Source: Ailanthus altissimus
Taxonomy: Eukaryota > Streptophyta > Magnoliopsida > Sapindales > Simaroubaceae
Assembly: GCA_946807835.1 (NCBI GenBank)
Contig: OX327686.1
Coordinates: forward strand, 14,570,001 to 14,634,000
Length of the DNA stretch: 64,000 nt
Direction: 5' to 3'
Made by a program: the position numbers and the translations under genes. The notes under the pieces were generated by a model. The model was given only the letters and a program-made list of their open reading frames with translations. It ran no database searches and was not told where the DNA came from. Positions 23,321-37,165 of this stretch are shown here, in pieces (the stretch's first letter is position 1; the number at the start of each line of letters is the position of its first letter).

Positions 23321-26300
23321 TATATGCCCATGTATTTAAAATGAATGATAAAAGTACACATACTTGATAAGACTTGAAACCAAAACTTTTAATTATAAGT
23401 TAAAGACTTTAACTATTATACTACAAATGCTTTGTTGACATTAAATTATTTATTACCTATATATTAAATAGCATAGCATGAACAAAAATAAATTAAATTA
23501 AAAATTAAATTTAAGCTAATAAAAGAATCAAACGGCTAGGCTTGATTGCTCTATAGAACCATTTTAATCAAATGAACCCGTGGATAAGTTAATCTTTAGA
23601 CCGATCTTCCGCCAAGTTCCCCACCCTCTAGCTTATGTGATAATCAAGATAGAGAGAATGTGCTTGATTCACCTTTGTTCCTTAATTATAGATCAGATCT
23701 ACCATATGAGAAACTCAATTCTACATTGTTGCTAAGTTCGTTAGTATTATAGCAACAATACATACTCCTACTATAATCTCCGATCTTTACGATTATCTAC
23801 CTTGAGCTAGTTTGTTAATCAAGTCATGACCGGTTATGGATGGACTTAAAATATACATCATCGAACTTTAAATTTTGAAATCTATATGATAATCTGGTTG
23901 TTTTCATCAATGGAGCATCAGAGGAAAGTTAAACTTAAAAATAAAGTGGCAACCACCATATTTTTGTTACTAAATAGCGTGCGAGTAAAGGTGCATCACC
24001 ACCACCATTGTGTTAACTGCTCGACAATCTAGTGGATAGAGATAGCGATGCACCACCACTCATCACCATTCATTGGCAAAGATATAATGGTCAATGATTG
24101 TTCAAGCTATCGTATTGAATGTATAGAAAATAAAAAAAGCCCAACGTTGATAAAGTACTTTGTAACCTAATTTTTAATCAAAAATTTTGGTTTCGAATGT
24201 ATATGGTTTTTCCTCTATTTTTAGACTTTAAGAATAAAATGATAATAACAATTATAATACAGAGCATGATAATACTTTTTACAAGTTTAAATATTTAATT
24301 GTTAAAGGAGACAGAGTCTATCCTCTAACAAAGGCCTGCATAATCCTTTTGAAAACTCGGGGCTTGCAAAAAAGTTTGGTCAAAATTTAAGAGTTTGCAA
24401 GAGAATTTAACCAAAACTTGTTGTTTATATATTATTTTCCCTTTTGTATTTTATCCCTTCACTAATTCCCCCGATGAAGCAACATTGAAATATCAACCTT
24501 CATCTTTGATTTCTTTTCTTTCTGATTAAATACACTGTCAATACAGACTTGTTCTATCGTCTAGCCACTTCAAAGAATTTATCATTCTTCTTCTTTACAT
24601 ATCCCAAAATTAATTCTTAATTCTTAATTTTTTTTATTAAAAATAATGATCCATAAATTGAATTATTAAAATTATGAAATCAAATAAATTTTTTAAAGAA
24701 CATAATTCATAAACTAAAAATGTAATTGAAAATTTGAAACATATAAAAACAAAATTTCAGACTTCAAACAAGTTGTGCGGTAGAGTGGCTCTATAACTAC
24801 ATGAATCCAATTCTTAGGTATTGAAATGAAAAGAAAAGTGCACAACCTAATTTTAGAATTTAGAGTAAAGTAGCCAAGCCATGAAGTGGGAGTGCTAACC
24901 TAAATCCATTGACAAAGTCGAGATATCTTTTGTCATAGTTGTGCTATGCGTGTGTAATGTGTATTGCAACTGAAGTCGTTGTCGTTTATAATTCATGTAA
25001 AAAAATAGTTACAAGTAATTAATTCTCTAAGTTGACGTACAAAAAAAACCATAAAGCATAGGAATCGGGTAGATTCATGGAATCATGCTTCTCTTCTTTT
25101 AATTGCATTAGCAAGTAACGTGTTAATAAAGAAATCGACAATAGATCACAAAAGATACTATACTAAGCAATATGTTGGGGATGGGGATGTGGATTTGGAT
25201 TGTCTCAGCCTCGTCTCATCAATCTTTTTCACTTTTCACTCCATAATAGAAATAACTGATAATATTTAATAAACAAACACCTCGTGACTTCTTCGGCCTT
25301 GGCGGCTGGCAACTTCCTTTTAATTTTACATTGTTTAATAATATTATTTTTTTAAATAATATTCTAAATTTTTTATTTTAAATAATTTTAAAATTTATAT
25401 TATTTAATTACTCAATAATAATTTGACATGTAAATTTTTTTAAAAATTTAACATATATTAAAAAAAAATACAACATTATTCTTCTATAATTCACCCTCCC
25501 ATTTGCCAATCATCTGATTACTTGGTAACATTATTATTTAATTCCTACTCATTGACCAAAGTTTTTAACATCAATGATTATTTATATAATATCAAAGCCA
25601 GTGCTCCTAGAAAATAAAAATACCAAAAAAAAAAAAATTAAAAAGAAAAGAAAGAATAAGATAAAAAGCCTTTAATTTAACATCCCTGACAACCTCATTA
25701 CTTGAGCATTGGCACATTAAGATCTAAATTCTTTTGTGCCATTGCTAGCTTACTTGCATTCCAATTAATGTGGTACTTGTTGTATCATTTATTAATTAAT
25801 ATTATTATATTATTATTATTTTCAAAACATAATAATTATTAGTAAATGACACATATACATACTATACCCAAAAACATATAAACGGACAGAACACCAAAAG
25901 CACAAATACGATTTTTTTAAAATTTTTGTTTTTCAATATGAATGAAACATATTAGTTACATAAAATAAATTTTATTGGCTTTAATCAAATAAATAAATGG
26001 AAAATCCAAAATTTTAAGCCGAGTTAATGCACCTAGAACTTGATTTGCTGATTCCCATAAAAAGAAGACTGTACAAATTATAATGCACTTGTTTCAGCAA
26101 CTTACCCCCTTTTCTCAAGTCTTTGAAATCTAAAAGTAGAATGACCGTCACCAGCTGCAACAGATAATTTCATCAGTTGACTTGGGAAAAACTGAATCAC
26201 TGAAACAAGGATATTAGGAAATTAAGTTTAATAACACTTATACTGGGACTAAAAGGAGCACTAAAAGATATTTGAATTAAAAATAATACCATACAGTAGC

Positions 26301-26736
26301 ACTAGGTGGACACAAAGATATATAGATGTCAATCAACTATGATTCTTGATAACTTGACCTAAGAGATGGTAAAATAAAACGGGGCCAAATGCACATGAAA
26401 CGGAGGTTAGTCACAGAATATAACTAATCAGGTTATGGTTAAGTTATTGACCCTATAACGGGTAACTTGACATCTTGGCAACCGTCAAATTACGAAAATT
26501 CAGCCAAAAGAATTTAAAATCTATAGCACATCACATTATAGCAAGACCAAAGTTCAAGCAAAAACCAACCTCCCATGGATAAGTATCAGTATCAATTAAG
26601 TCAATTTTTTCTCCCTCTTCATTATTATTATGTTTTTTAAAATGTTTTCTCCTTTTGTCCGAAGACTAAGTATCCTTGGGTGACTCGGAACAAAATACTC
26701 CAGGACATAGACATTTGAAGTACTCACCATATGAAT
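23321..26736. other. A+T-rich intergenic region, no gene seen
   Basis: About 3.4 kb with no coding signal on either strand. 23,520-24,100 is slightly more mixed in composition, and 25,320-25,480 is nearly pure A/T. 26,100-26,736 is the downstream flank of the PDAT pseudogene and may contain its old 3' UTR. Confidence 0.6.
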
Positions 26737-27439
26737 CTAGAGCTTTAAATCAATCCTGTCAGACCATTTGAAGATGTCAGAGTAAACCTGAGCTCCACGC
26801 ACGTCCTCTCCTGTAGCGCCCGCTGCTACTCTTATAATATAAAAATTCCCCATTATATCAACGTAAGCACCACTTTGGGTGCCCGACCCTCCAGTAGATT
26901 AGCTGGAGGAGCATGATCATACTCCCTTGTGTAAGTGTGAATACCAAAAGGATTGAATCGTGTTTTCCCTCTCCATCCTTTTGCAAACATGAAATCTGTG
27001 TTGAAAAAATTTAGAGTATGTTGATGGATGCTACACAAATATAAATTTTGTACATAACGGATGAGGAGTTAAGGTATGTAAAAGTACATTGTATTTAAGG
27101 ATAGATTTCTTCCCTTGAGAATAATGTCTTGGTGCAATCAAGTTGTATGACAATTGTAACCCCAGCATTTAATAGTTTTGGTTCTGTATGGGTGCATTCT
27201 TACAATACAAAACTCTAGAACAACTTTAATGATATTATATCTTTATATTGTATATTATTGTATTCTCTCTTGTACTATTGTGCTCTCTTTTATACATATA
27301 TACCATTGTGCTCTCTTATACACTCTTTTACACATTCTTATACACAATATTTCCATCTTCATATTTTCTGGTATCAACACGTATTTATAAGCAACAAGTA
27401 CCATTTCATTTGGGATATAACCCTCCACATACACTTTTT

Positions 27440-27733
27440 GATTTATGATCATTAAATCAAATTTAAATTTGATCAATGGTTCTAAATGAACCATCACCAT
27501 TTTAAAACTAAATAATATTTCTAATGGTTATATCCCTTTATACTAAATATAAAAGGATACAACCTTATGAAAAGTCACAACTCAATGGTTCTAAGTGAAC
27601 CATCACCACTTTCAAATAAAGAGGTGTCTTCACTAGTTGTATTATTTCATAATTAATATGAAATGATACAACCTTATGAAATGTCAGAACCTTTCATGTT
27701 TGTACATTTCAAAATCCTTATGAAATATCCAAC
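27440..27733. repeat. Local direct repeats in the last PDAT intron
   Basis: The block CAATGGTTCTAA(A/G)TGAACCATCACCA occurs at about 27,475 and 27,572. GATACAACCTTATGAAA recurs at about 27,557 and 27,668 (unit about 100 bp). The repeats are imperfect and noncoding. Confidence 0.6.
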
Positions 27734-28071
27734 CTGCACTCAGGACAAGCACAGTTTCATTTCCATTAACCAAAAAAAAAAAAAAACTCTTACCTCTTAA
27801 ACAAGAATCCTCACTTTCACCATGTGTATAAGTATCTATTTGAAAAGGAATAGGACATTCAGAAGCCGGTGTTAATTTGTAGACATATGCTCGTTCTGTG
27901 GAGTTATATTATTCTCTGTAAATATGAACAGCAATTGCTTGAGAAAGGTTATTCAGTTGTATTTAAAGATAAAATATGTATAATTACAAACCCAAATGGA
28001 GTTATATTATTCTCTGTAAATATGAACAGCAAAAGCATCAGTTTAAATTAGAATAAGAAGTATCTAGTGTA

Positions 28072-30126
28072 TATACTATTAGGGTCAGTGCTTACGTGTT
28101 ATCTTTGGATGTACATATACTTGTGTATTTATACAAGTGTACATTTCCATTAAATTACTAATACCAATTAATATGGTACTATGCAATGTAACATTACAAA
28201 CATTGTATGATCTGAAGGAGTTCAGATTAGATTTAAAGGAGTTTATATAAGGGCTCATAGTTAGCCACACTGAGAAATATAAATGCTAAATGTTAGCACA
28301 GTTAAGTGTTAACAAGTTATAATACTCAGTAGATCCAAGAGTTGGAGTCTTGTTTGTAATGGGACATAGACCTGGGAATATACCAGTAACTGCATAGTTG
28401 CAAGAGTTGAAATTGGGTGCTAGAAAATGCTAGTTGCGCAAGTATGTTCTCAAATAATTATCTCTGATCTATTTCTGTCGATGCGGGTCTGTCGGTGGAT
28501 ACTTTTAATATAGATCATCATATGTCGTACTTATAGGGTATAGATGGTCGTTCCTAGCCAACTGTGAGCTTGGACCTAGTATTGACATATGGGTATCCAA
28601 TTAGGACTAGATATGGGATAGACTCACGAGGGCCTTCGATAGACACCCAATGTAAGTTATCAATGGAGGGTCCTCTCGAGTTAAGTAGTATACGTAGTCC
28701 TTTGACTTGATTGCCACGGTGAGTTTGCAAGTGATCCACCATACTTTGGTTCCACGCATGTCACAGACCTTTCATGGTGTGACCGCTGGGTGTCACTGGG
28801 TATGATCCGATGCTTATGGAGTCCGATGTATATAGATATGAGATCCGTCAGCTCGCATAAGGAGTTTAATATCCAAATGCTTTGAGATTGTATCTTGAAA
28901 GTCTTGTGGCCATAAGCATTAATCCCTGGAAAGAGTTTCGCCACGGTGGAACAATATGGCAAAAGAGTTTGCATATATTGTTCAATGAGATACAAATCTG
29001 GAGATAAGACATAGATGAACACTAGGGGATTTGACGGTGATAATCTATATCCTCGTACATCCAGGATATCATGATAGAAGGACTATACAAATGCGTTATA
29101 ACCTCAACTTGCATGGTTCAACGCGTTGATTTATAATATCCGTGACGTGTGCATAGGGCATTGCTCATAGATTCATGGAATAGTTTCATTTGACGAATCG
29201 AGCGTAGGACCTAAAGAGTCCCATGATATGGAGTGTATTCGTTGTGCACTGGAGCAGCGTGCCAGATTAAAGTGTTTTACTCTAGCAATATTCAGCACTA
29301 CAACAGGATTGCGTGCGTATATGTATTTAAGTGTTAAATACAATAATTAGTTAATAATTATTATTTACTAATTGTATTATGACACGTAGTGTATTATGGA
29401 CCCTCAGTTGAGTTTACCCAAGTATAAGATTTAGTGGTACCCACTAGGAGATATGCTTGGTAACTATTTATGAAGGGCAAACTGGTCATTACATACTTTA
29501 ATTATTTAATAGTTAAATAATCAAAATATCTCTTATATTATATTATATAATATATTATTATTAATATTTTATTATATATATATAAAAAGAGAGAGAGAGA
29601 AGCAGAAGTGTATGTTTTTGGCACTTGGCCAAGAGAAAGAAAAAAGAAATTGAGAAGAAGAAGAAAGAAAAAGAAGAAGAAGGAAAAAAAAAAAGGAAAA
29701 AATGAAATTGTTTCTTTTTTTCCTATGGTTCCATTTGAAGCAATGGTGGATTACTTTAAATTCTTCATTTCTTATCCTTTTGGAGAAAAGGATAATAACA
29801 CACACCGGCTATTTTAGAAATTAAGAGTTAATCCCATGCTGAATATGAGGTTGTTGTTCTAGCTCACCAAGCCTACCTAGTTGGTGACCAGAATTGTCCG
29901 CGAGTTAGTTTTCATGCGGACTTCGAAGAAATATATGTATAACGTTACACGTTGAAATGAGTTCTCAAACCTTCTAATATATTAATGTGATTAATATATT
30001 ATATTTATGGTGTTTATTATTTAATTTAATGCTTCCGCCACGTAGAATATGTATAAGATACGTATTTTACACAATAGATACAATAGTACATACATACACC
30101 CACATGTATTAGATCCTGACATATAC
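28072..30126 (+). mobile_element. Solo LTR C inside Copia-1
   Basis: The LTR is 28077-30121 (2,045 bp), opposite in orientation to copies A, B and D. The left end reads TATTAGGGTC (expected TG mutated to TA) and the right end GATCCTGACA. The target duplication is TATAC at 28072-28076 and 30122-30126. Removing LTR plus one repeat rejoins the Copia-1 frame (CTLDK...LWHKRLG). A TATA-like ATATATATAAAAAG with a GA-rich tract lies at 29,574-29,700 and is the likely LTR promoter. Confidence 0.92.
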
Positions 30127-30315
30127 ATGTACCTTGGACAAGGTAGAACTATGGCATAAAAGGTTGGGGTATTTTCATCACTCTGCATTACAATATATGT
30201 AGAAAAAGGAGCTCGTTAAAGAGATGACTTTCATTGGAGAAGGAGTAGCAGTATGTGGAGTTTGTCAGCTTAGAAAACTAGCCAGATTACCATTTCCAAA
30301 CAACAAATCATGGAG

Positions 30316-32886
30316 TGTAATACTCCAAAATTTTATTTATTTTGATTAAATTTATTAGCTAAAGAAATGGAAGAATTTGACTGGTCGGAAAAGTGTTAAT
30401 ATGGTATAAGTGTTTTTTGCATAGAATTAAAATCTATGTTATTAAGAATTTTCCAACACTTGAACCAATGAGATTTTGCCAACAATTTAAATAGAATTTA
30501 CTAGAATTAGTTAGATTTGAACTAGACTTTTTTATTTAGTTAGTTATGAATAGTTCTTAGAATTTTTGGACCAATAAAATGCCACAATTTCTAACCAATG
30601 GCATTTTTGTAATTTTGAGTTTAGTTAGGGGTATTTTTTGGAAAGAAAAATGAAGGCTATAAAAGGAAAAATAGTATTGAAAAATTAGACATTTTAGACA
30701 CCTTGGCCGTCCTCCCCCTTTTTGGTTTTCTCATCAAATTTTTAATTGTTCTCCTTTAAAATCTAATTAAATTCCAATTTCTCTTCACAAATTAAGCCCT
30801 CAAACCCTTAATTAAACCCCTCTTTATCAAGTTTCAAGGATCAATTTTAAGTTAGAAGGTGTTATTCAAGGTGAGTTGATGCTAAATTTTTTATTGAATA
30901 TGGATTTGGGGTTTTAAAGGTTAATAGATGAAATAGCCATGTAGAATTAGGGATTTGTACTTTTTATTTGGTAAATTAGAATTTTATTCATTATTTGTGT
31001 ATTTTAGCAAAAATTAAGGTGAAAGCTTGGCCAAGGGAAGGGGAAGGAGAAGGAGAAAAGTGAATCACAAGTGGAGGAATTAAGCATATAAGGTTGGTGT
31101 ACACTTTAAATTGAAACTTATTTTTTTTTTACTTTAGGAAATTTAGTATATAGTTATGTGATTTAGTAATATAATGGATGAGTATGTTGAACTATGCATT
31201 GAATTGATAATTACATTGTTTCTAAATGAATTAAATATGTTTTGAATATTGGATATTAAATAGTGGTTAAAATTGAAAAACATTGGGCATAAATATGAAT
31301 TTTGAGAAAAATAAGACTTATACGAGAATTCTAAAAAACATCTAGACTAATACGTAAATATTTGAAAATTTTAGGTATTTATGTGAATTATTATGGAATT
31401 ATAACTTATCTGTGACTTTTTAAAGAAATTGGGGTTATATTACAAAATTTTAGAAAATTTAGGCCTATAAGTGAAAAATTGGGAAACTTTGGGCTTAATT
31501 GTTAAATCTAAAAAATAATCTGGAACTTATTTGGGTATTTTGAATATTTTGGACCTATATGAAAACTTTTGAAATATTTGGGCTCTTGTAAAATTTTAAA
31601 AACAATTGGGCATAAAGGTGAATAGTTAGAAAATTTAGGCCTATTTGTAATAATAATAATAAATTTGTGTTAGAATGAATTTAAAGGAATATAATATGTT
31701 AATAATATTATCGAGACGCCCTAAGTAAACTTGAACATTGATAGGGAAGAATTGGTAGTTGGCATGCCAATAAGGTATTATAGTAGTACTGCACCGTTTA
31801 CTTGTCTGATGACACCGCTCTGTGTATCTGATATGTTATCTATTTTGGATCCGGTGAGTAGTCATTGAGTGGCCGATGCTGGATCACTATCTGATATATG
31901 TTAGCTCTTTAGCCAATTCATGATATCGTGTCAGTATTTATTTTGGGCTCTTACTAGGATTAATTGTAATTTATTGAAATATTTAATAAATAGATTAATT
32001 AGATTATAAATATGATATGTGTATATATATATATATTTGATTAATTGAAATAAGAAATTGAATAATGTTTTGGTTTAATGAATTGATTAATTGATAAATT
32101 TTGATTTGTTATGTTATATGGCGAAATTGGTTATTATAAAAAATTTCATTGTTTATATATATGGTTTATTTGCAAAAAGGTAATAAAACATTATTATACT
32201 ATTTCATTTCAATTTTTATGTACACCTACTAAGCCATTGTGCTTAGCGTGTTAGATTTACCATGCGCAGGTAATAATAGAGTTGCCGTTCTTAAACACTG
32301 AAGAGTGAATTTTTCTACAGTAACTCAGAATCGCTCACATCCTCTATATACATATATTTATATTTGGTAGATATTTTATTTGACTATAAACTGTTGTATA
32401 TTATATTATGGACATTAATTGTATATACGTGTATATATGTATTTCCTCATAACTGTTTTCTTTAAAACTACGATGATATATGATATTTGTTTTGATAATA
32501 TGTTGGATTTGAATTAGTTTGGTGAAGGTTTTGATGTATTTAAATTGCAATATGAGTTGTGGATATTAGTTGAAAAATAGGAAATTGGTTGAGAATTGAA
32601 AATAAGATTGGGAGTGTTTTCTTTTGACATAAGTAGTGCAAAGTCCAATTTTTAGGGGAGACCCTGCCAGTTTTTCCCCGTAAATGTTTATTTCATAAAA
32701 GAATGAATTTTTTTATTTATAAATATTGTCTAAAATAGTTCATTTACATGATTTTTAAGAAAAATAAAAATTTTAAGTGTGTTTTCAGTAAGTTTAAATA
32801 ATTGTTTATTATTGTTTATGTTCGATACTATCGTAGCATCCCCTGATCTCGTATCTCGATGAGATGTGGGTAATGGGGGTGTTATA
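30316..32886 (+). repeat. 5' LTR of the gypsy element
   Basis: 2,571 bp from TGTAATACTCC to GGGGGTGTTATA (expected ...TTACA, last C mutated). It is followed by a 7-nt gap and the primer-binding site. The first 690 bp are repeated at 39,700 and the first 465 bp, inverted, at 40,386. Confidence 0.9.
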
Positions 32887-32893
32887 TTTTTAG

Positions 32894-32905
32894 TGGTATC
32901 AAAGC
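32894..32905 (+). promoter_or_regulatory. Primer-binding site of the gypsy element
   Basis: TGGTATCAAAGC differs at one base from TGGTATCAGAGC, complementary to initiator tRNA-Met, the common primer of plant LTR elements. It lies directly after the LTR end. Confidence 0.88.
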
Positions 32906-33047
32906 TCAGGTTTAGGTATTCCTAGACCTAGATGTGTATAGTATTTTACGTATGTATGCATTGAACAATATATATATATATGTATGTATTCGTAAGAAGA
33001 TGTGACTCTGACTTGCAGATTTCTCTTCTGTCTTATAAGGATAAGAA

Positions 33048-34110
33048 ATGGAACCCTTTGACACCCGAAGAGCCAAGGGTGCTAATAGGAGTATTGGTAA
33101 CAGCCCAGTCAGTGTAGTTGGGGGAGTTCCATATGGGTCCTCAAGTCCAAGGATGCCTGCACAGGCTAAGCAGGGCCAGCCAGAGTTTATGCAGCAAATG
33201 ACCGAGTTCTTTTAGCATATGGCTCGAGCTGCACCTCAGAAATTAACAATAGAAAGGTTGGAAAAATATCAACCCACTAATTTTCATGGAAGGCGTGACG
33301 AGGATGCATCCACTGCTGAGTATTGGTTTGAGTGCACAGAGAGAATTTTACATCAGCTTTATTGCACACTGGAGGAAACTTGGAGTGTGCACTTTATCTC
33401 TTACAGGAAGATGCCTACTAGTGGTGGACATCAATATCACAGATGGTATGGTCTGAGGAGCGGACTTGAGATTTCTTTCAAAAAGAATTTCGAAGGAAAT
33501 ACATTGGCCATATTTATATTGATAATATGAAGAGGGAATTTATTAATCTGAAGTGCACAGATAATTGTTACTAAATATGAGCGGGAATTTATAAGGCTGA
33601 GTAAGTATGCTCCAGAGATTGTGGTTTTGGAGGCAGATAGATGTAGGCAATTTGAAGATGGCCTAAATGATTACATACGCCTTCAGATTACGACACTTTA
33701 GATCGAAGAATTTCAAAGACTAGTTTCTGCAGCGTTTAATGTAGAAAGGGTGAAGAAAGAGGAACAGGCTAGGAAAGATAGGAGTCAGCTAAAAAGTGGT
33801 CTAGGACAATCTAGTGCGTCTCAATAATCGAGTAAGAAATTTAAGGGACCTTAGACTAATGGCCAGTCGTATGTGCTGAGGTAGGGACAGGGATCCTCTA
33901 TTAAGTCAGGACATCTGACAGCTTCTGTGGCCAGTAATCCAGGGAGCACAGAGGGAACCAGCCCCTATATGTGAGCATTGTGGTAGAAAGCATTTGAGGG
34001 AATGATGGAGGTTGACAGGAAAGTACTTTAAATGTGGATAACATGATCATTTTTTGAAAGATTGCCCGAGAAACAAGGGTAATTCTATTCCATCGACTTA
34101 AAGATCAGCT
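33048..34110 (+). pseudogene. Gypsy gag remnant
   Basis: Starts at ATG 33048 (MEPFDTRRAKGANRS). A stop precedes HMARAAPQKLTIERL. The retrotransposon-gag fold region follows, with EKYQPTNFHGRRDEDASTAE and YEREFIRLSKYAPEIV and FEDGLNDYIRLQI. The CCHC knuckle CG.HDHFLKDCPR lies at about 34,035-34,070, preceded by an EHCGRKH block, with one Cys codon lost to a stop. Gag forms the nucleocapsid-like particle. Multiple frameshifts. Confidence 0.85.
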
Positions 34111-35042
34111 ACCATGGGTTAGAAAGGCAGTAGGCCCAGCCAGACAGATGTAGTAGAAAGCAGTCAGAAATAAGTACCTGAACCAGTAGGAAGATAGGGC
34201 ACTCGGACCCCAGCACGTACTTATGCCATCAGGGCTCAAGAGGAGCAGGAAGCACCTGATGTTATCATGGGTACAGTTTCTATCTTTGACACCTCAGCTC
34301 ATGCATTGATAGATCCAGAGTCCACTCATTCATATATTTGTACTACCATCCCTAAGAAGAGAAATATACAGGTTGATATGACTGAACATAAGGTGTTAGT
34401 TAGTAATCCCTTAGGTCATAGTGTGATCGTGAATAGGGTATATCAAGGATGTCCAATCCAGATACAAGGGTATGAATTTCTAGGCGATTTAATGGAGTTG
34501 CGTTTTTAGGACTTTAATGTGTTTAGATATGAATTGGTTGTCACAACACCAAATTGTAATTGATTGTTATCTAAAAAGAATTACTCTTCAGATTGTAGAT
34601 GAAAAGGAGATAACTATGGTAGGAGAAAAGGTAGACTATCTCTCTAATGTCATTTCAACCATTAATCAGAAAAGGGTGTGAAGCTTATTTGGCACAAGTA
34701 GTTGATTCGAGGAGATATAGATCTAGTCTTTAGGATATACCTACTGTGTGTGACTTTTCAGATGTATTCATGGATGATTTACCTGGCTTACCACCAGAAA
34801 GGGAGATAGAATTTGTTATAGATGTTGTGACGGGCACTACCCCAATATCTATTCCTCCTTACAAAATGGCATCTGCAGAGCTAAAGGAATTGAAGATACA
34901 ATTGCAAGAGTTACTAGACAAGGGATTTATACGACCCAGTGTATCTCCGTGGGGCGCACCAATGTTGTTTGTGAAAAAAAAAGATGGGTCACTCAGATTG
35001 TGTGTGGATTACAGACAGTTGAACAAAGTCATAGTTAAGAAT

Positions 35043-37165
35043 AAATATGTTGGCGTATTTTAGGGTGTATGCATGTGATTGTGTACATATTAAAAAAAAA
35101 CTAAACACATGTATCATATACACGAATTTGGCAGCGGAATTTATCATGTGATCAACATATACACATGTACTTCAATTCTTAACAACTTAAGAATACAACA
35201 AACATACCTTTGAAGACCTCCGATGAAGATTTCAAATTCCGGATTTCTTTGCTCCAACTTTGAGCTCACCTTGAAGTGCACTTTTGTTCAATTCTAGTTC
35301 ACAACAATCCGGTAGAATTGTGAAGTTAGAATAGCAGTAGTATAATCTCTAGCAACAAGGTTTGTATTGCTTGAAAGAAAAATAAGAAGAATTTATTTTT
35401 CTTTCTCCTTTGGTTTTTCTCACAAGTCTTTTTTCAAAGAAAAACTCTCTTAAAACCAACTCTTTTTTTTCATCTCAATCCTTGTACGAAAATTCATTCA
35501 CACACTTATTAACACAATTGAAACTCAACCATTTTTAGTGCTCTCAACACTTTACAAGTGCTCCATCAAAATTTGATTAAGTGGCCAACTACCAAAATAA
35601 TTTTTGGTGGCCATTTTAATGATATAATAAAATTAATCATTAATCACAAAATGGTGCTCCACTTAATTTAGTTTATGTTTCTCAAATTAGGTATGTTTTC
35701 TATTTAGGAATAAAATATCAAATAAATAAAATCATATTTTATTTTTTTTATTTATTTAAATAACATTTATTTAATTATTCAAAAACTATTTGAATAATTA
35801 ATATTTACCTTATATGATTTTACTAACATGGTTAATGGGTGAATTCATGGAATAAATTGTGCCACTTGTTAACATCTAATTAGTTAATAATTCTTGTCAA
35901 CTAATTAAATGATATACTTAACATTTAAGTCTAAACAAGTGCACAACCCGAGGAACCCCGAAACATATTTTCGGTTTGCTAGAATTTCTAGGATGGAACT
36001 GTTCAATCTATTATGTTGCACCAGTGCACAATGAGTACACTTCATATTGTGAGACTCTCTAGGTCTACGCCCGAATTGTCATATGGAACTCTCCATACGT
36101 CCGTTAACGATGCCCCACACACACGTCATAGATATTACAAAGCGATGCGTTAGACCATACAAGTTGAGGTTATAACATATTCATAGATCAACACCGTTAA
36201 ATCTCCATATGCCTAACCGAAAGCTTATCTCTAGAATTGTATTTCAATAAATAATATTTCCAAATACTTTTGTAATATTATTTATCCCTAGGGTTAAACT
36301 CTTTTCTCGGGAATTACTGCTTATGGCCATAAGACTTTCTGAAATATAATTTATAGAGCATTAGGATATAATACTCATCTAAATGAGCTGATAGATCTCA
36401 TATCTATGCACACCGGACTCCATGAGTATCAGACCATACCCAGTAACACCCAACGGTCAGAGCATGAAAGGTTTCTGACATGTGTAGAACCAAAGTATGG
36501 TGGATCACTCACAAACCTACTATGACACTCAAGTTAAAGGACCACAAATGCTACTAAACTCGAAAGACCCTCTATTAACGACTTTATAGGATGTCTATTA
36601 GAGATCTTTGTGAGTCTGTTCAGTATTTAGTCCTTACTGAATACTTGTATCTCTATACGAGCTTCCACTAAACTTATGGTTTGCTAAGACTAACTATCTG
36701 GACCATCCAGATATAGACATACACCAATCTATATATTTATTAAGGTATTCACTAACAAACTAGCATCAGTGAAGATAAATCAGGAACATAATATTTGAGA
36801 ACATATTTGCATAATGACATTTCCTAACACTATTTGCAACTCTTTGCAACTACGTCATTACTAATATATTCTTAGGTCTTTGTCCCATTTTAGACAAGAC
36901 TCTAACTCTTTAGATATCGCTGACTCTTATAACCTAATAACTCTTATCAGTGCCAACTCTCAGCGTTGCTAATTCTTAGCACTGATCTAAACTTATTTAG
37001 ACCAAATCTGAACTCTTTTAGATCGTATAATGTTTGAAACGTTACAAGCATCTTACCATATATAAATAGAATTAGCAATTTATTAAAATGATAATACTAG
37101 TATAAATATTAAATAAATATTCATACATAATGGGATGGCACGTAAGCACAAATCCCAACAAAATA
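35043..37165 (-). mobile_element. Solo LTR B inside the gypsy reverse transcriptase
   Basis: The LTR is 35048-37160 (2,113 bp). It has canonical ends TGTTGG and CCAACA and the target duplication AAATA at 35043-35047 and 37161-37165. Excision of LTR plus one repeat rejoins RT between VKNKY and PRIDDLF. It is homologous to A, C and D. The best-preserved ends of the family suggest it is among the younger copies, in line with being the innermost insertion. Confidence 0.95.

Noticed and set aside
27178..27500. Overlapping frames on both strands
   Set aside because: A/T-rich simple sequence within the last PDAT intron.
29608..29817. 69-codon Lys/Arg-rich frame and its antisense partner
   Set aside because: It lies inside solo LTR C over a purine-rich tract, so the peptide is compositional.
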